Assembly: GCA_032207245.1 (NCBI GenBank)
Contig: CM063502.1
Coordinates: 48,146,404-48,210,403, forward strand
Reading direction: 5' to 3'
From: Pardosa pseudoannulata
Lineage: Eukaryota > Arthropoda > Arachnida > Araneae > Lycosidae
DNA: 64,000 nt
A model generated the notes under the pieces. It did not search any database. It was not told the origin of the DNA and worked only from the letters and a program-made list of their open reading frames with translations. Positions 51,665 through 63,735 of this stretch are shown piece by piece (position 1 is the stretch's first letter; each line of letters begins with the position of its first letter). The position numbers and the translations under genes were made by a program.

Positions 51665-51734
51665 GGGCACGAGCAAAGTGCGATGGGCTCCAGATGTTGG
51701 TTGTGAAGCCGATAGAGATGCGGTATGGCTCTGA
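51665..51734 (+). CDS. Nlg: Probable terminal neuroligin exon with stop codon
   Basis: An excellent acceptor (tttctttttctttgaag) is followed by one base that completes a Thr codon with the two bases left at 37565. It then reads GTSKVRWAPDVGCEADRDAV-W-L and stops at TGA 51732-51734. Phase agreement and the strong splice site support it. The tail of the family varies too much for recognition by residues alone. The last residues (V-W-L) would be a class II type PDZ ligand, not the class I TTRV end known from vertebrate neuroligins. A second frame over the same bases stays open about 15 codons longer (to about 51807), so the phase matters for the true end. Possible poly(A) signal AATAAA lies at 52059. 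The intron before it is about 14.1 kb. Confidence 0.58.
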
Positions 51735-52100
51735 TGATAACTCTTTGCCTCCCCCCTGTCGTCAAGAGAAGTTTCCAAGCATAAGAGCGTCTACTACAAA
51801 CTTTTAATGGCTGTTTTCATTGGGGGGGATGCAAAGGAATCTCTAATTTCTGTGTGAAAAAAAAATACTTGTACTCTGGAAGAAAAACGGTGTTTATGTC
51901 TACTTATAGGGGAAAAACAAAGAGCTGAAATTGTCGAAAGAACAAATATGGAAACAAAAACTCATATCCAACGATGATCAGAATTTGTTTGATAAAAGAA
52001 TTAAGAGGATTCACTTTTTCTCTTTCCTCTCTCAATAATTATTTCAAAACAAATTTGAAATAAAAACTTTTCATCTATCTGAATTGATCTCTCATTAAGT
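51735..52100 (+). other. Possible neuroligin 3' UTR
   Basis: If the stop at 51732 is correct, the transcript would continue here. A canonical AATAAA at 52059-52064 is the first clear polyadenylation signal, and another AATAAA-like site lies near 52182. The composition is ordinary AT-rich DNA and no other element is visible. The UTR end cannot be fixed from sequence alone. Confidence 0.3.
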
Positions 52101-53027
52101 ATTTAAGTAAATCATCTGCATTAATGAAAATGATTCATCTTCGCACTTTTACCTAACAAAAATTTATGGAGAAAAATTTGAATAAAAATTTTTATAAGAA
52201 TAGTTTCCCCATTTTGAACGGAAAAGAAAAGTAATACAACTCTTCCATATGACAAATTCGTTTAAAATAAAATTCTAATAATTTAATAAATAAAAGATTT
52301 TTAAGGGAACTTTAAAATTCAATATATGTGATGTCGCAAGGAAGAATTGAAATAATATTACTTTTTCAGTCAGAGTCTGAACACAAAGTTGTCTTCCGAG
52401 AAATTCTCACAATCTTCATATATTAATTGGTTGGATGTTTTTAAAAATTAGAAATTGCAGAGAATGAAAGTGACTAATTTCTAAACCTATTACAGAAATT
52501 TTATTTCCTGCATATTGTGTTGTTATGAAAAATTGAGTATTTACTCACTACTGATAGTCTAAAGAACGCAGTTGGTGTCCTGTCATTATAAATCTTTATC
52601 TTACTCTCTTAGCATTCTAAAAAAACATCTTTTAGAATTAATGCCTTTCCTATATTGTTTAAACGTAAAAATTTTCATTAGTGTCGTTGATCTGTTGACG
52701 CCTCTTCAATATCTAATTAAGTTTAAATTTTTATTTTATGCCTAAAATTTTAGCCTTTTATATTTTATAGTAATATAAGGTCTTAATTCGTATGTGTTAC
52801 ATTTTATAATTATTTAAATGAAAATAAATATAAATGCTGCTAAAAATACTATCATAATGGAATAGTAATCATAACGGAAATCAACAATTTGACTATTTTC
52901 ACCTTAATAATCTTATTTGTTAGTGAATTGACTGAATTTTTAAGATATTTTTAAGATGAGAGTTTCAACAATATTTTACACTTTCAGTTTCAGATTTTGT
53001 AGTTTTATTATTTTTCTAAAACATTGT

Positions 53028-53915
53028 TTAAGGAGGTCCGGGATGCAGAATTCAATTTTTTTTTTAATTAAAGCCACTTTATAATGTATTTTTCCCCTCA
53101 AATGTTCACATTATAAGAAAATATTGAGGAAAAAAATTCATTACGTGTAAAAATGTTGTTCAAATTTTTAAAATCTTTATTTTAAAAGAATATAAACTTT
53201 AAAATTTAAATGCATTTTAATTTTAATATAGCTCATGTAGAGCTCTTTCACAATACTTTTCATTTTTATGTATAAAAAAGGTAATAACTTAATTTTTCTT
53301 AGGAATTTGTAATATTAATTGTAAATTTCTTAATTCAAAAGTAGAATATTCGGATTTTGAGGAGTGATTTTTTTTTTTGTTTTGTAAGCAATATTTTGAA
53401 AAATGTTAGTTTTCATTAAAATTCCTGAAGGCAAATCAAAGAAAATGTATTAATGAACTTCTGTACAAAATTTCAACTATGTGGTTAAAATAAATTTTGA
53501 GATATATCAAGTTGAACTTGACAAACTTTGAAAAAATTATTCTGAGATAATTGCAAGATTTCAGTACTCGTCTTTTAAGAAATACTAATCGTTTGTTACA
53601 CCTTACCTTAAGCTCCTAAGTGACTGTAAAATCGACTATACAATCAAATTTACTTTTTTTAATATAGATACTGAGTCCACAGAATAATTTATATATGAGA
53701 AAATTTTTCAAGGCTTCCAGGAAAACTTTTTTCTCAATAAAGAGCGATTGGTATACACTAATAATATAAAATAAAAAAATAAAGTTTCTCCTTATGCATT
53801 TATCTTTAAAAAGCATGTGGTTTGTTTCATTTGATTTACAAAAGTCTATTTATTTCTTAAGATTAAAAAATAAAAATGTGGCTTTTTGAGATCCTTGTGT
53901 CCCGAACCCTCTTAA
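53028..53915. mobile_element. Non-autonomous element with TTAA borders and inverted ends
   Basis: Left border TTAAggaggtccgggatgca and the inverted right border TTAAgagggttcgggacaca agree with only transition-type differences over about 20 bp. Both borders carry TTAA. The 880-bp interior is very AT-rich and has no transposase. Either a piggyBac-like MITE or another DNA element that happens to start at TTAA. Confidence 0.55.
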
Positions 53916-56095
53916 AAAAATGAATACCTAAATATGTCCGATATGGTATAAAATAAGTATTCGTTTGAAATTTCAGATAATTTCTGTTTTATAAGAATGT
54001 CTGCTGTTATTTGGTACGATTTGTTAATGCATAAATGATTTACAATAATAAAAAAAACAGAAAATAATTTGAAGATATTAAGAAATTTTTTGTGGACTGA
54101 AGGTTTTCAAACCTTAAAAACATTGTAGACAGCAGCTCGCTGAAGAAGCTGGTAACTGTTTCAAGTTAATTCAGTTTTGGTGAAAATTATTTTTAATGGC
54201 CTTATTATAGATAAAAAAGTATTTTTAACAAAAGATATTTCCTCGAGATAACTAGGTATTTTGCTTTGGTTTGAATCTTGTAAGTCTGTAAACATGATTT
54301 CGAATAGAAAGACATGTTCTGCTTCTCGGGGAGTTTTAAAGTACTTTCTAAACTTTATCGGAAATAGAAAATACATATTAAAAAGCCTCATAGAAATTGA
54401 TTCCGTGTTTTGCTAATTTTTGAAGTACTTAATAATAGATTCAATTTAACTTTGATTATCAGTTAAAATGTTATCCTACATAACCTCAACTGCAACTACA
54501 GACAAATACGCAACATTTTACGATATATTTGTATAAAATACACAACAAAAAGGAAGATTTTACCTTTTGTTGTCTTTCCTAATACATTAATATTAATTTT
54601 GTAATGAACTGCTTATTCGAGATGATTTTAATGGTTTGATTCCGTCTTAAAATTACTTTTTATTCATTTCACATGAAAAGCACTGAATTCACAAAAGTTA
54701 AAAGTAATTTTTTTCACTTATTAAAATTACGCAAAACAACATACGTGGCACTAACATATACACCTTAGATTAATTTCAGTCACTTATTAAAAAAAATGGA
54801 GTAGGCAAATTTGAGGCTTTTTTATTGTATTAAATTAATTTTTTTAGTTCAGTAGTTTTTATATTTGTAAAACAAAATAAGAATATGAAATGGTATAAGA
54901 AGGTAAAGAGTAATTGTTGCTTATTTTTGCAATTACAATGTCTTATTTACGTCAGTGCTATCAACTCAATGATTTAAAGAAAGTGAATTATATAGATAAA
55001 AATAGCTGGAACAAATTTCCCATTTCGCCCGTTGAAAAATTTATATATTTGTATATTTAGTTAAAAAGAAGAGCTCATATTATAATGTGTAACATTTTTC
55101 ATGCAAGAATCACTTTCTTCAATTACATACTTGTCAGGTTTTAAAACATCCAAATTTAATTGATTGCAGACATTAAAATAAAGCTTATTTATTATTAAGT
55201 TTATTATTTGTATTACAAGTGTATCAAGTTTGATAAAACGATGTTTTTTTTTCTAACATTTTTTACTACACGATTACCCGTAGAATTTAATAAAGAATAA
55301 ATAATGTGACTGGCAGTTCAGTTGCAAAACGAAACAACGATTTATTCCGGTTTTACACCGGTCCTGTGGCAAATTCTAAAACACAAAAACGAAAAAAAAA
55401 AAAAAGAAAGCTGTTCAGAGAGCTTGCAACTGCGGTTTTAACAAGAAATTTGAGAAGTGGGTTTTTAACCTCAAAGCCTAAATCGTACTTATTTTTTCCT
55501 TGAATTTTTGCTCAGAAAGTTTGAGTAATTTTATACACAGGATTAAAGATTTAACACTTGCGGGAATACCAGTGTCTCATTTGTATAAAGTATTAGATCT
55601 ATCTTGGGAGTATACTAAATGAACAATTCACAATCGTTTTATTTATATATTTGATCAACTCGTATAATGAAGAAATGTATCATACGTTGATCTCGTGATA
55701 GAAGAAAACCAAAAATGTATGAAATTTTTAATGAATGTAAAGAACATGAAGTACTTTGATAATTTTAATAAACCAGAAAATTTTAAATTAGAGCTATCAA
55801 AAGTATGAAATGTTGAGCCCAGAACATTTTACCCATACCTTTCCCCATTCTAATGCACAAAACTGTCTTTTAATTGCAAACAAACAAAAACGAATTTTCC
55901 ATTATCAAGTAGTTTGATAATAACTGTGTGTTGCTGTGCTTTTCTTTGAATAATAAAAAATTATATATTCTTTTAACGATATCTTTATTTAATATTTAAA
56001 TGTTAATGCACGATGTTAATATTTGTTACGTTTAAATAAAGTTGTTTTAACTTAAAAAGTATGTTTCACTTCAATTGTTTTCTAGCCGGAATCAT

Positions 56096-56610
56096 TTAAT
56101 TCACAATACATATTATTCATTATTTACCAATAATTACTCTAACATTTACGCATATTGCTTTGTATGTTCGTATATTCCACTATCACAGATTTGGAGAATA
56201 GAATCAGTATTAAAATTAGGGAACATATATAGCAGCATGTCAACCTTTAGTGAGTTTAAAGCTTTCAATAGGAGTTTACAGCTACTATTCACAAATAATT
56301 ATTCCAATACCTACACATATTGCTTTGTATGTTAGTTTATTCTATTATCACAGCTATGGTGGGAAATAAAATCAGTATTAAAATTAGCGGGTAAGTGTAG
56401 TAACTGATTAGAAGCAGTATGTCAACTCTTAGTAAGTTTAAAGATTTCAAAACGAGGCTACAGCTATTATTTACCAATAATTATTCTAACATCAACACAT
56501 ATTGCTTTGTATGTGCGTATTTTCTATTGTCACCGCCAAGTTGGAGAATAGAATCAGTATTAAAATTAGTGGGCAAATATAGTAGCTGATTAGAAGCATA
56601 TCACTCTTTC
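56096..56610 (+). repeat. Three diverged tandem copies, period 165-182 bp
   Basis: Each copy carries ttcac/ttacc-aataattattc, ac(a/g)catattgctttgtatgt (at 56148, 56313 and 56495), then aatcagtattaaaattag(g/c/t)g, and a (c/t)atgtcaact/cct block. The third copy fades near 56610. Divergence shows an old array. The 86-codon frame at its left is not supported as a gene. Confidence 0.88.
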
Positions 56611-56622
56611 GTGAGTTCAATG

Positions 56623-56663
56623 TTTTACTGTAACCTCCATTTCAAAAGAAGGTTACAGTAAAA
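56623..56663. repeat. Perfect 14-bp hairpin after the tandem repeat
   Basis: ttttactgtaacct at 56623-56636 pairs with aggttacagtaaaa at 56650-56663, with a 13-nt loop. It may be a fragment of a foldback element. Confidence 0.93.
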
Positions 56664-56817
56664 TGCTAAATAAATGGGAGGTGTATGAGTAATTAACACT
56701 TTGTTTCTCAACTACTTCGAATTAAAAAATATTTCTTCAAACGTTAGAACGTATTATTTCAACCATGTAAAAAATAATTTTAATTCATAAAAATGAAAAA
56801 TATTGGTAAAAGAGAGT

Positions 56818-56854
56818 AAAATATTAAACTAAGTCCAAAAGACTAATGCTAATT
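56818..56854 (+). repeat. Short direct repeat, copy 1
   Basis: Shares a 29-bp exact core (aaactaagtccaaaagacta and the next nine bases) with 57280-57317, same orientation, 460 bp apart. Sequence on both sides differs. Confidence 0.95.
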
Positions 56855-57279
56855 CTACTACCAAAAAATACATAATTCTTATAAATGCTGTAAATTATTT
56901 TACTCAAAAATTATCTTTACATAAAAATTCGAAACTATCTTCATGAGAAATTTACATCTGGTATTTCCACATATTTTTAATTTAACAAATTCAAAGTTTA
57001 TTTCAGTAATAATCATGCACATCTGATTAAATAATGAATGAAACTTTGATTCGAGAACTTTAATTTAATATAGCCATTTAATACTAGTTCTATAAGAAAA
57101 TTGGGCTAATTGCAGTATTACAGGAGAGCAGCAATCAACAAAACCACCCTTTAATGTTCGCTATGTTAATGACATAGATATTCGGGTATGTTGCAGGTCT
57201 GTAACACGGGGATACAAAGGGATAACGTTGAAATGGATAGCTTAAAATTAATAGTGTGAGTGGTGATTGCATCCTTAGG

Positions 57280-57317
57280 AAAATATTTAAACTAAGTCCA
57301 AAAGACTAATGCTAATT
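57280..57317 (+). repeat. Short direct repeat, copy 2
   Basis: Partner of 56818-56854. It is followed at 57327-57375 by an unusual C/G-rich stretch (gggcactcctgaacccg, then ggcccgtgccctattccggg). Confidence 0.95.
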
Positions 57318-57401
57318 TTAGTTTAAACCGGGCACTCCTGAACCCGAAATAGGCCCGTGCCCTATTCCGGGCCTCTAGATAGTAATGGCTTACTCTCCAT
57401 T

Positions 57402-57490
57402 TTAACACTAAATCTACCAAGAGGGGTCAAATGACCCCATTTTTCGTTATTTTTGCCCTTATAAAAAATGTCCGGTAGTTTTAGCGTTAA
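57402..57490. mobile_element. Tiny piggyBac-like MITE (89 bp)
   Basis: TTAAcactaaatctacc at the left and, inverted, TTAAcgctaaaactacc at the right, both inside TTAA borders. A subterminal 16-bp palindrome ggggtcaaatgacccc lies at 57423-57438. This arrangement is typical of small piggyBac-type MITEs in arthropods. Confidence 0.78.
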
Positions 57491-57879
57491 ATAAGCTAAG
57501 TAACCGTTTCCATTATTTTATTTAAGAGGATGTCTACTTGAAATCAGAAGTTATTTTTGTAAGCAGCAAATTGCTTATTTTGAAAAAATTAAATAACATG
57601 TGTTGTTTTAAATAGAACCAATAGCCAGATAATATACTATTGAATATGGAAACAAATTTAGGATGGCCAACAATAAAAGTTTACAGTAAGACTTTAAGAC
57701 AGCTTGTACTTGATGTAAATTATCTTGTGTAAATCATTTTAAAATTTTGGTTTAGTAAAAAAATAAGGATAATTTCTGCTCCTGATTGGCTAATAGGGAA
57801 AATAATATAATGTAAATACTATAACATACATATAACAATAAAACAAAGCATGTTTCTTTGACAGGTACAAAATAAAACA

Positions 57880-58085
57880 GCTAAAGAATAAATACAAACA
57901 ATGTAATAGTCTTCTTTATTGACTTAACAGCCATTTATGGGTCACGGCCATCTTCAGAATTTTCTTCCATTCTACTCTCCTCTTAGCTAAGGTGTTCCAG
58001 TTGGTCGCTCTTGGTGTTTTAAAATCCTTATCAATTCAATCAACACGCCTTAGTCTGGTCCTGCCTCTAAGTCAGGTAGGTACCA
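57880..58085 (-). pseudogene. LINE ORF2 3' end (RTE-like)
   Basis: On the minus strand the text TNWNTLAKRRVEWKKILKMA followed by VTHKWLLSQ and a stop matches the very common LINE C-terminus '(G)RP-x-x-RW-x-D-x-(V/I)-x-x-DL-x-x-L-x-x-x-NW-x-x-x-A-x-x-R-x-x-W-(R/K)-x-(I/L)-(L/V)'. A further upstream part, RVDxIDKDFKTPRA, fits the 'D-x-I-x-x-DL' segment. The rest of the element is missing (5' truncation is normal for LINEs). The region after the stop has an AATAAA. Confidence 0.7.
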
Positions 58086-59559
58086 ATTGGTCTAAACTTA
58101 AAGACTCTGTATATTAAAGAGGAGGGGCTCATTCTACAAATGTGGCAACTTGATATACCCCTTAAAAATACCAAAAAGCTGTACGCCTAAATAATCTGTG
58201 GAAAGCGATCTTCCTAGACTGGGGCTATCAGACCAAATAGGAAAAAAACCTCTACAAAATACCATATCAGAAAAGGAGCACAGTGACTCAAACCTGATCA
58301 AAATCGATAGTTCTTGAAAAAGCATCGATGATGACTCCAACTGATTAGGCAGAACAGATACATGGCAGGAATATCTTCATACTTTTACGAACTTCAATAT
58401 TTTTATGCATCTATTTTAATGTAAATACAGTTCTTCGAAACTCTTTAACATAGAACAATACAATGTGTAACTAGGATGACCATGAAGTTTTGATAATGAG
58501 AATATGAAATGTATCAGGTTTCTGTTGCAATACAGAATTTATGTTGCAATGAGATACGAATTTAGAGAAGGGAGGAACACTCAAGCTTTTAATAAGACAA
58601 TAAAGTTGTTGGCTCGTTAGGAACATCGAATCAGCAACTGTATTGCCATGTAGACCGAAACGAATTAAAAATAAATAGAAAATTTTTCCGAAGCCCGTGA
58701 CTATAATAATACAAAAATGCTAACCAGTTCATGTGACTAAGAAAAGTCGTACTATCCTACTCACAGAAAACAAATATATAATTCAGAAGAGTTTTCCCGA
58801 TATAAAAAATAGTTCTTGGTCGTTATGGAATATCTGTATACTATATTAAAGAAAAATCCTTTTCATAAGTTTTTCAAACCTTTGTTCGCAAATAATTAAC
58901 TACACTATCTAACAAGGTCCAGATAGAGAAATGGGAAAACACCAGGAAATCTTATTCCTGTTAGTTAACTTCCTGAGAATAAAATTGATCATTTTGTAAG
59001 TTGTACGCCTCCAAATCACGTTTAAACCAATTTTCAATAACTCTACTACTCCAGGAGTGAACTCGTAAAAAGTATTTGCAAATAAGTATGATTGTTTGGC
59101 GATGAATGAAAATTTCGACTTACCTCAAACCATATTATCAGTTTATCATATTGAGCATAATTTTTAGTGTAATTTATCATGCAAAGGCATATATTTTTAT
59201 TAAAGACAGTTTTCTATTTAAGTATAACTAAAGATGAAACCTCAAATTATTCCTAATATACACTAAGGGACAAATAATGTCACACTTAGAAATATTTTGC
59301 ATTTTCTCTTCAAGCTAACCCCAATTTTGTCTTTTAAAATGCTAAATTTGGGGTAAATTTAGTAAATTATCTTCCACGAAATACTTGTAATTTTATAATG
59401 TTTTAAAAACAATAAAGCAGTAGTTCGGAAAACCGTAGTTTTAATTGCATTTCAAAAATTACAAAAATCAAGCAATTGACGTTACCCCAAAAAGTATTCA
59501 TTTTAAAATAGAAAGCAAAACATGTTTCAATGTGCATGACAGCAAAAATGTTAAAAATA

Positions 59560-60430
59560 GTTATTATTTAATCGGTGAGAGGACTTTTAACAAGATATAA
59601 CGTTTTTGGTATTTTAAGTAGGAAATTAGGCACTGGCCACGTTGCACATATGAATGACATGACCACGAGTTAAAAAGACTATGATTGAACAATCAATTCA
59701 TGGCGTGTTCAGAACTATAACTATAAAACAGAAGATATTTTAAAACATTATCTAGCAAATTTTTTTTCAAAAACTGTGCAGCGAAAACTGAATGAAGCGG
59801 ATGAAAAGTCCATAAGCGTGAAACATTACTGGTAAAAATAATAAAACAAGACTTAAGAGGGAAAGAATTTTTTTAAAATATCAATTAACGATTGGGCTCG
59901 AGTAGTTTTTTCTGATGCGTAAAAATACAATTTGTTTGGACCAAACGGAAATAAAGTAGTCCGAAAGCGAAAAAGTGATCTTCTTGACAAATATTACACT
60001 CTTGAAATAATGAAACAATGCTCAAAGGATCAATCAACTCAAAAACTTACACAGGTATTATAAAAGAGAGTTCTTATCTTACTACTTTTGTGGTTTCTAT
60101 AACTTTTGCACAACTAATATTTTAAAAGGATGATGCGCCTTGTCGAAAGGCGTCTGTGTAAGTTCAATTTGATTTCAATTATTAAATTAACGTACCCATG
60201 CGCATGAGCACGTCTTAATCATTTGATTGAAAGTAATGATTAGATTTTCCCCTTTAGGTTCAATCTGTTAAAGAATGTCTTAGAATTTCTCCATTACCCT
60301 GGACCGAATATAGACCAGATTTAATTCCTATAAAAATTGTATGGCTTGATTGGGGTAAAATTCATAATCTGAAGCTTACAAATGACCCATTCCAAAGTTT
60401 TGAGAAATAAACAAGTTTTCAGAGATCATT
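59560..60430 (+). pseudogene. Tc1-like transposase pseudogene
   Basis: The + strand reads TVQRKLNEADEKS ('T(V/I)-x-RRL-x-EAGL-x-(S/G)'), then near 59890 INDWARVVFSDA-x-KYNLFG and NGNKVVRKR. This is the Tc1 hallmark 'W-x-x-V-x-FSDES-(K/R)-(F/Y)-x-LFG-x-(D/N)G-x-x-(Y/V)VRR', with a stop replacing the Glu/Ser position. Near 60290, ISPLPWTEYRPDLIPIKIVW corresponds to 'LPWPAQSPDLNPIENLW'. It is inactive, with a stretch missing between the catalytic blocks. A possible end, cactaagggacaaataatgt, lies at 59263 but no partner was found. Confidence 0.82.
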
Positions 60431-60496
60431 TTAAAGTCTTTGTTTGCAAAGAGAAATTTTCCTCCCAAATCTGGATGAAAAATATCTGAAAGGATA

Positions 60497-60655
60497 GGGC
60501 GCAGCTCCTCGGTAATAGAATTCGTGAGTTCGAATAAAACTACTGGCATGGATATTCGTATCCATTCAAAATCGGCTTTAATCAGTAGGTCCTGGTCTCA
60601 TTAGTCCTCGAATAACAAAATAGTTGACCGTAGCTCTTCAAACCAAACCCCACAA
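60497..60655 (+). mobile_element. tRNA-derived SINE, copy 3
   Basis: Head gggcgcagctcctcggtaat followed by a good box B (gtgagttcgaataaa), then the family body: actggcatggatattcgta, cggctttaatcagtaggtcc, tcattagtcctcg. It sits directly downstream of the Tc1 relic at 59560-60430, possibly inserted into its 3' part. Confidence 0.72.
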
Positions 60656-60779
60656 GTCTTAAACAGCAAATGACAATAGGAATTCATGTAGAGTGACCAT
60701 ACAAAACATAAAACAATGTTTAAAATTTGATAAATTTCATATAAAGTGTGTCTCTATCATGGCGGTAGTCTACTATATT

Positions 60780-61407
60780 TTGCCATCATTTTAAACCTCA
60801 AAAGTAAAGATATAATTCCCCAGATTTACAAGTGGGCGACTTCCCAGAATACGATATATCTGGGATTTCGACATATAAGGAGATTTTTGATTGCTTCTCA
60901 GTACAGAATGTCCTACCTTTCTTTCCTTTCTCTTTTGCCATTTGCTGACATCTCCTTAGGAGTTGACCAACAATGCTTGCTCGGGGTTTTAGCCACATTA
61001 CAATCTTGCATATAGAATTTTGACAGCATTTGCTTAATAAGATTTTAGTGATTAAGGGTGGTTATACCTTCCTTACGATCACAAGCGATTCTCATACTTA
61101 GGATGTTATGTACTCATCAATATCTTTCATTTTGAAACGTTAATTAAATTTTTTTAAATTCATTTGACAGGATAAGTAGATCATGAACGTATACATCTGA
61201 AATAAGATTGTTCAATTGTTATGTTCGTAAAATATACATAGATCAGCTTTAGATATTTTCAATACAGCTTCTTCCAATATTTGACAAAGTTGAGGGTACC
61301 AGCAGCGACTTGCTTGCTTCAGTCAGTAGATAGACTTGTTCGAACGGCAGTAATTGCGACTAAAAAACTCTTTGTTGAATAGTAGCTCCATGTAAAGTTC
61401 TTCGTCT

Positions 61408-61471
<64 letters not shown>

Positions 61472-63390
61472 TGTAGAAATGCAGTCCCAACATCCATTTG
61501 ATTTAAATCAAGGTCTATGTTCGTGCCAAGAAACAAGAGAAAGTGCATCGAGCTATGTATTATATTCAGTGAGAATGAATCTTCATAATCTGTGCCGTAC
61601 TATTGAGAATATCCCTTTGCTACTAAACGAAATTTATGTCTTTCAATGTCCCCATTGACTTTATATTTAGTTTTAAACGCTCACTAGATTTTGATAGCTT
61701 TTCTTCCTGGGGATAGATCACAATAAGTCTAGAAGTTGTTTTTACGGTAGCTTTTATTTCATCTTCTAGCTCCGACCTCTATTTTTCTGCTTCGGTTATT
61801 TACATAGATTTTTGAAATATTTTTGGATAACTGATTTGGCGTACACTGGCATTGTAAACAATCTAATCACCTCTGAAGTACTTTCTGTTCGGAATTAAGA
61901 CTCTTTTAGGGCACTGATCACGGGAAGATTGTTTTGCGCCTTCGTTTTCTTTTCCAGTAGAAGCTACATCTTCATATGAATTCTTATCTGTAATTTCGCG
62001 TTGTTGTGAATCTCCTCTAACATTATCAGAGAACGCAGTATCTGAATTTGTTTTATTGCTTTTCTTATCAACATGATGTGTCATTTCTTCTGTGCTATCC
62101 AACCTGATTTTAGTTTCCAGCGTGGATGCATTTCCAAGAAATATCACGACTCAAGATATATCTTGAGATTGGATACAAAGTACATAGTTGAGATTGTAGA
62201 TACAAAGTACTTTAGAACATTTGGTGTATCCAACAAACATTTCTTCATTTGATTTAGGATCATTTCTTTCTATTTGCATCTGGAATGAGGGTCATCACCT
62301 TGAAACCAAATATTCTAAGATGTAACCTATCTTGTTTCTTAGACCATGCTTTTTTCAGGAGTTTTGAGTTTTACAGCTCTTGTGGGCTACCAGTTTTTCA
62401 TATAGTATGATGTGTTAACAGCTTCTGATCAATGTCCTTTTCATAGATTTGAGTTACGTATCATAAATCAAACTTTCTCTACCAGTGTCCGGTTCAGTAG
62501 TTCTACGACTCCATTTCGTTCCGACTGTCTAGACACAGGGAATCTGATGACGAATACAACTTAATCAAAAAAGTTTTCAAAACCTCTGTAAACGTAATCA
62601 CCTACATTGTCAGTGCGTTGAATTTATGGTCTTTTATTTATTTTCAACTTAGGCTTTATATTCAACAATATTTTGCTTCGCTTCATCTTTAGTTTAAAGT
62701 AAGTATACAAAAGATTTGTGTCATAAAAAAATGTGAGGAAGTATATTATACAACCGACTGAAGGAACTGACATAGGTCTCCATAGGTTAGAGTGTACCAG
62801 TTCAAAGTTGTTTGTGGAACGATTTTCAGGCAATTGTGAAAAAAGTGATCTATGTTGTCCGTCTTTTGCACAAAAGATACAAATATATTCTGGATTGAAC
62901 CCCAGTAGATATTCTGCTGATCAGTGTTTTTGTATAAAGTCTACTGAGGCGAACAAAACAACGATGTCATGTGAATTCATAATTGCTGCAGGTGCTATGA
63001 TCTGTGAGGCTTCTAGTTTGTAGAGACCATTCACTTCTGAAGAGGTAACAAAAATGTCCTTTCCCGGAACATTTATATCCAATTCAGTTGTTTTGCAGCT
63101 TTGAGAGTAAAAAAATTATTTTCTTTCCTTTCTAGTTGTTCGGGATATAGACTATGAGTTCATTATTAAATTCGTACATAGATGATATCAGTACCGTTGA
63201 TCATGGAATTATTAGCTAGTTTTATAGCAACGTTTTCAATTCCTTCGGCAGGTACTGCGGTACCAATATCTACACTTCCTTTGTGCCAAGTTTAAAATCC
63301 ATCATCCAGTCATCTCTTGGTGTCGTGTGATTATTACTCCCTGAATCCAGGTACTAATCTCTAGATGTTATTTTGCCTTTTCCTGGGGAT
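60780..63390 (-). pseudogene. Ty1/copia-like pol polyprotein relic
   Basis: Minus-strand frames, read from 63390 down, follow copia Pol in order. Protease: LDSGSNNHTTP with D-S-G at 63336-63347. GLYKLE at 63011-63028 leads to a zinc-binding remnant (CTKDGQHRSLF). Integrase: FELVHSNLW, RPMSVPSVGCIIYFLTFF and, after a decayed part, LHLRIFGFKV and IFLGNAS. Reverse transcriptase: HKFRLVAKGYSQ, LNQMDVGTAFLH, then (D)EELYME, LKQASRCWY, a YVHDLLILS counterpart of 'YVDD', and RIACDRKEGITTLN with MQDCNVAKTPSKH. RNase H is faint or lost. Many stops and frameshifts. A CA/A microsatellite (61410-61474) sits in the RT palm. LTRs and gag were not recognised. Confidence 0.9.
61410..61474. repeat. T49 plus (GT)8 inside the copia relic
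   Basis: Forty-nine T then GT repeats on the + strand. On the copia coding strand it reads CA then A, exactly between TAFLH and the EELYME block. Confidence 0.97.
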
Positions 63391-63403
63391 GCAAATAGAC
63401 TTA

Positions 63404-63433
63404 AAGTTTTGCTTGTATATACAAGCAAAACTT
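63404..63433. repeat. 30-bp perfect palindrome
   Basis: aagttttgcttgtat joined to its exact inverted complement, centred at 63418/63419. It directly abuts the larger palindrome starting at 63434. Confidence 0.95.

Positions 63434-63735
<302 letters not shown>

Noticed and set aside
57120..57240. VRYVNDIDIR-like text resembling an RT 'YVDD' box
   Set aside because: No flanking RT motifs; one short match is not enough.
61360..61548. 62-codon minus-strand frame with poly-Lys
   Set aside because: Not a gene: the copia reverse transcriptase text interrupted by a CA/A microsatellite.
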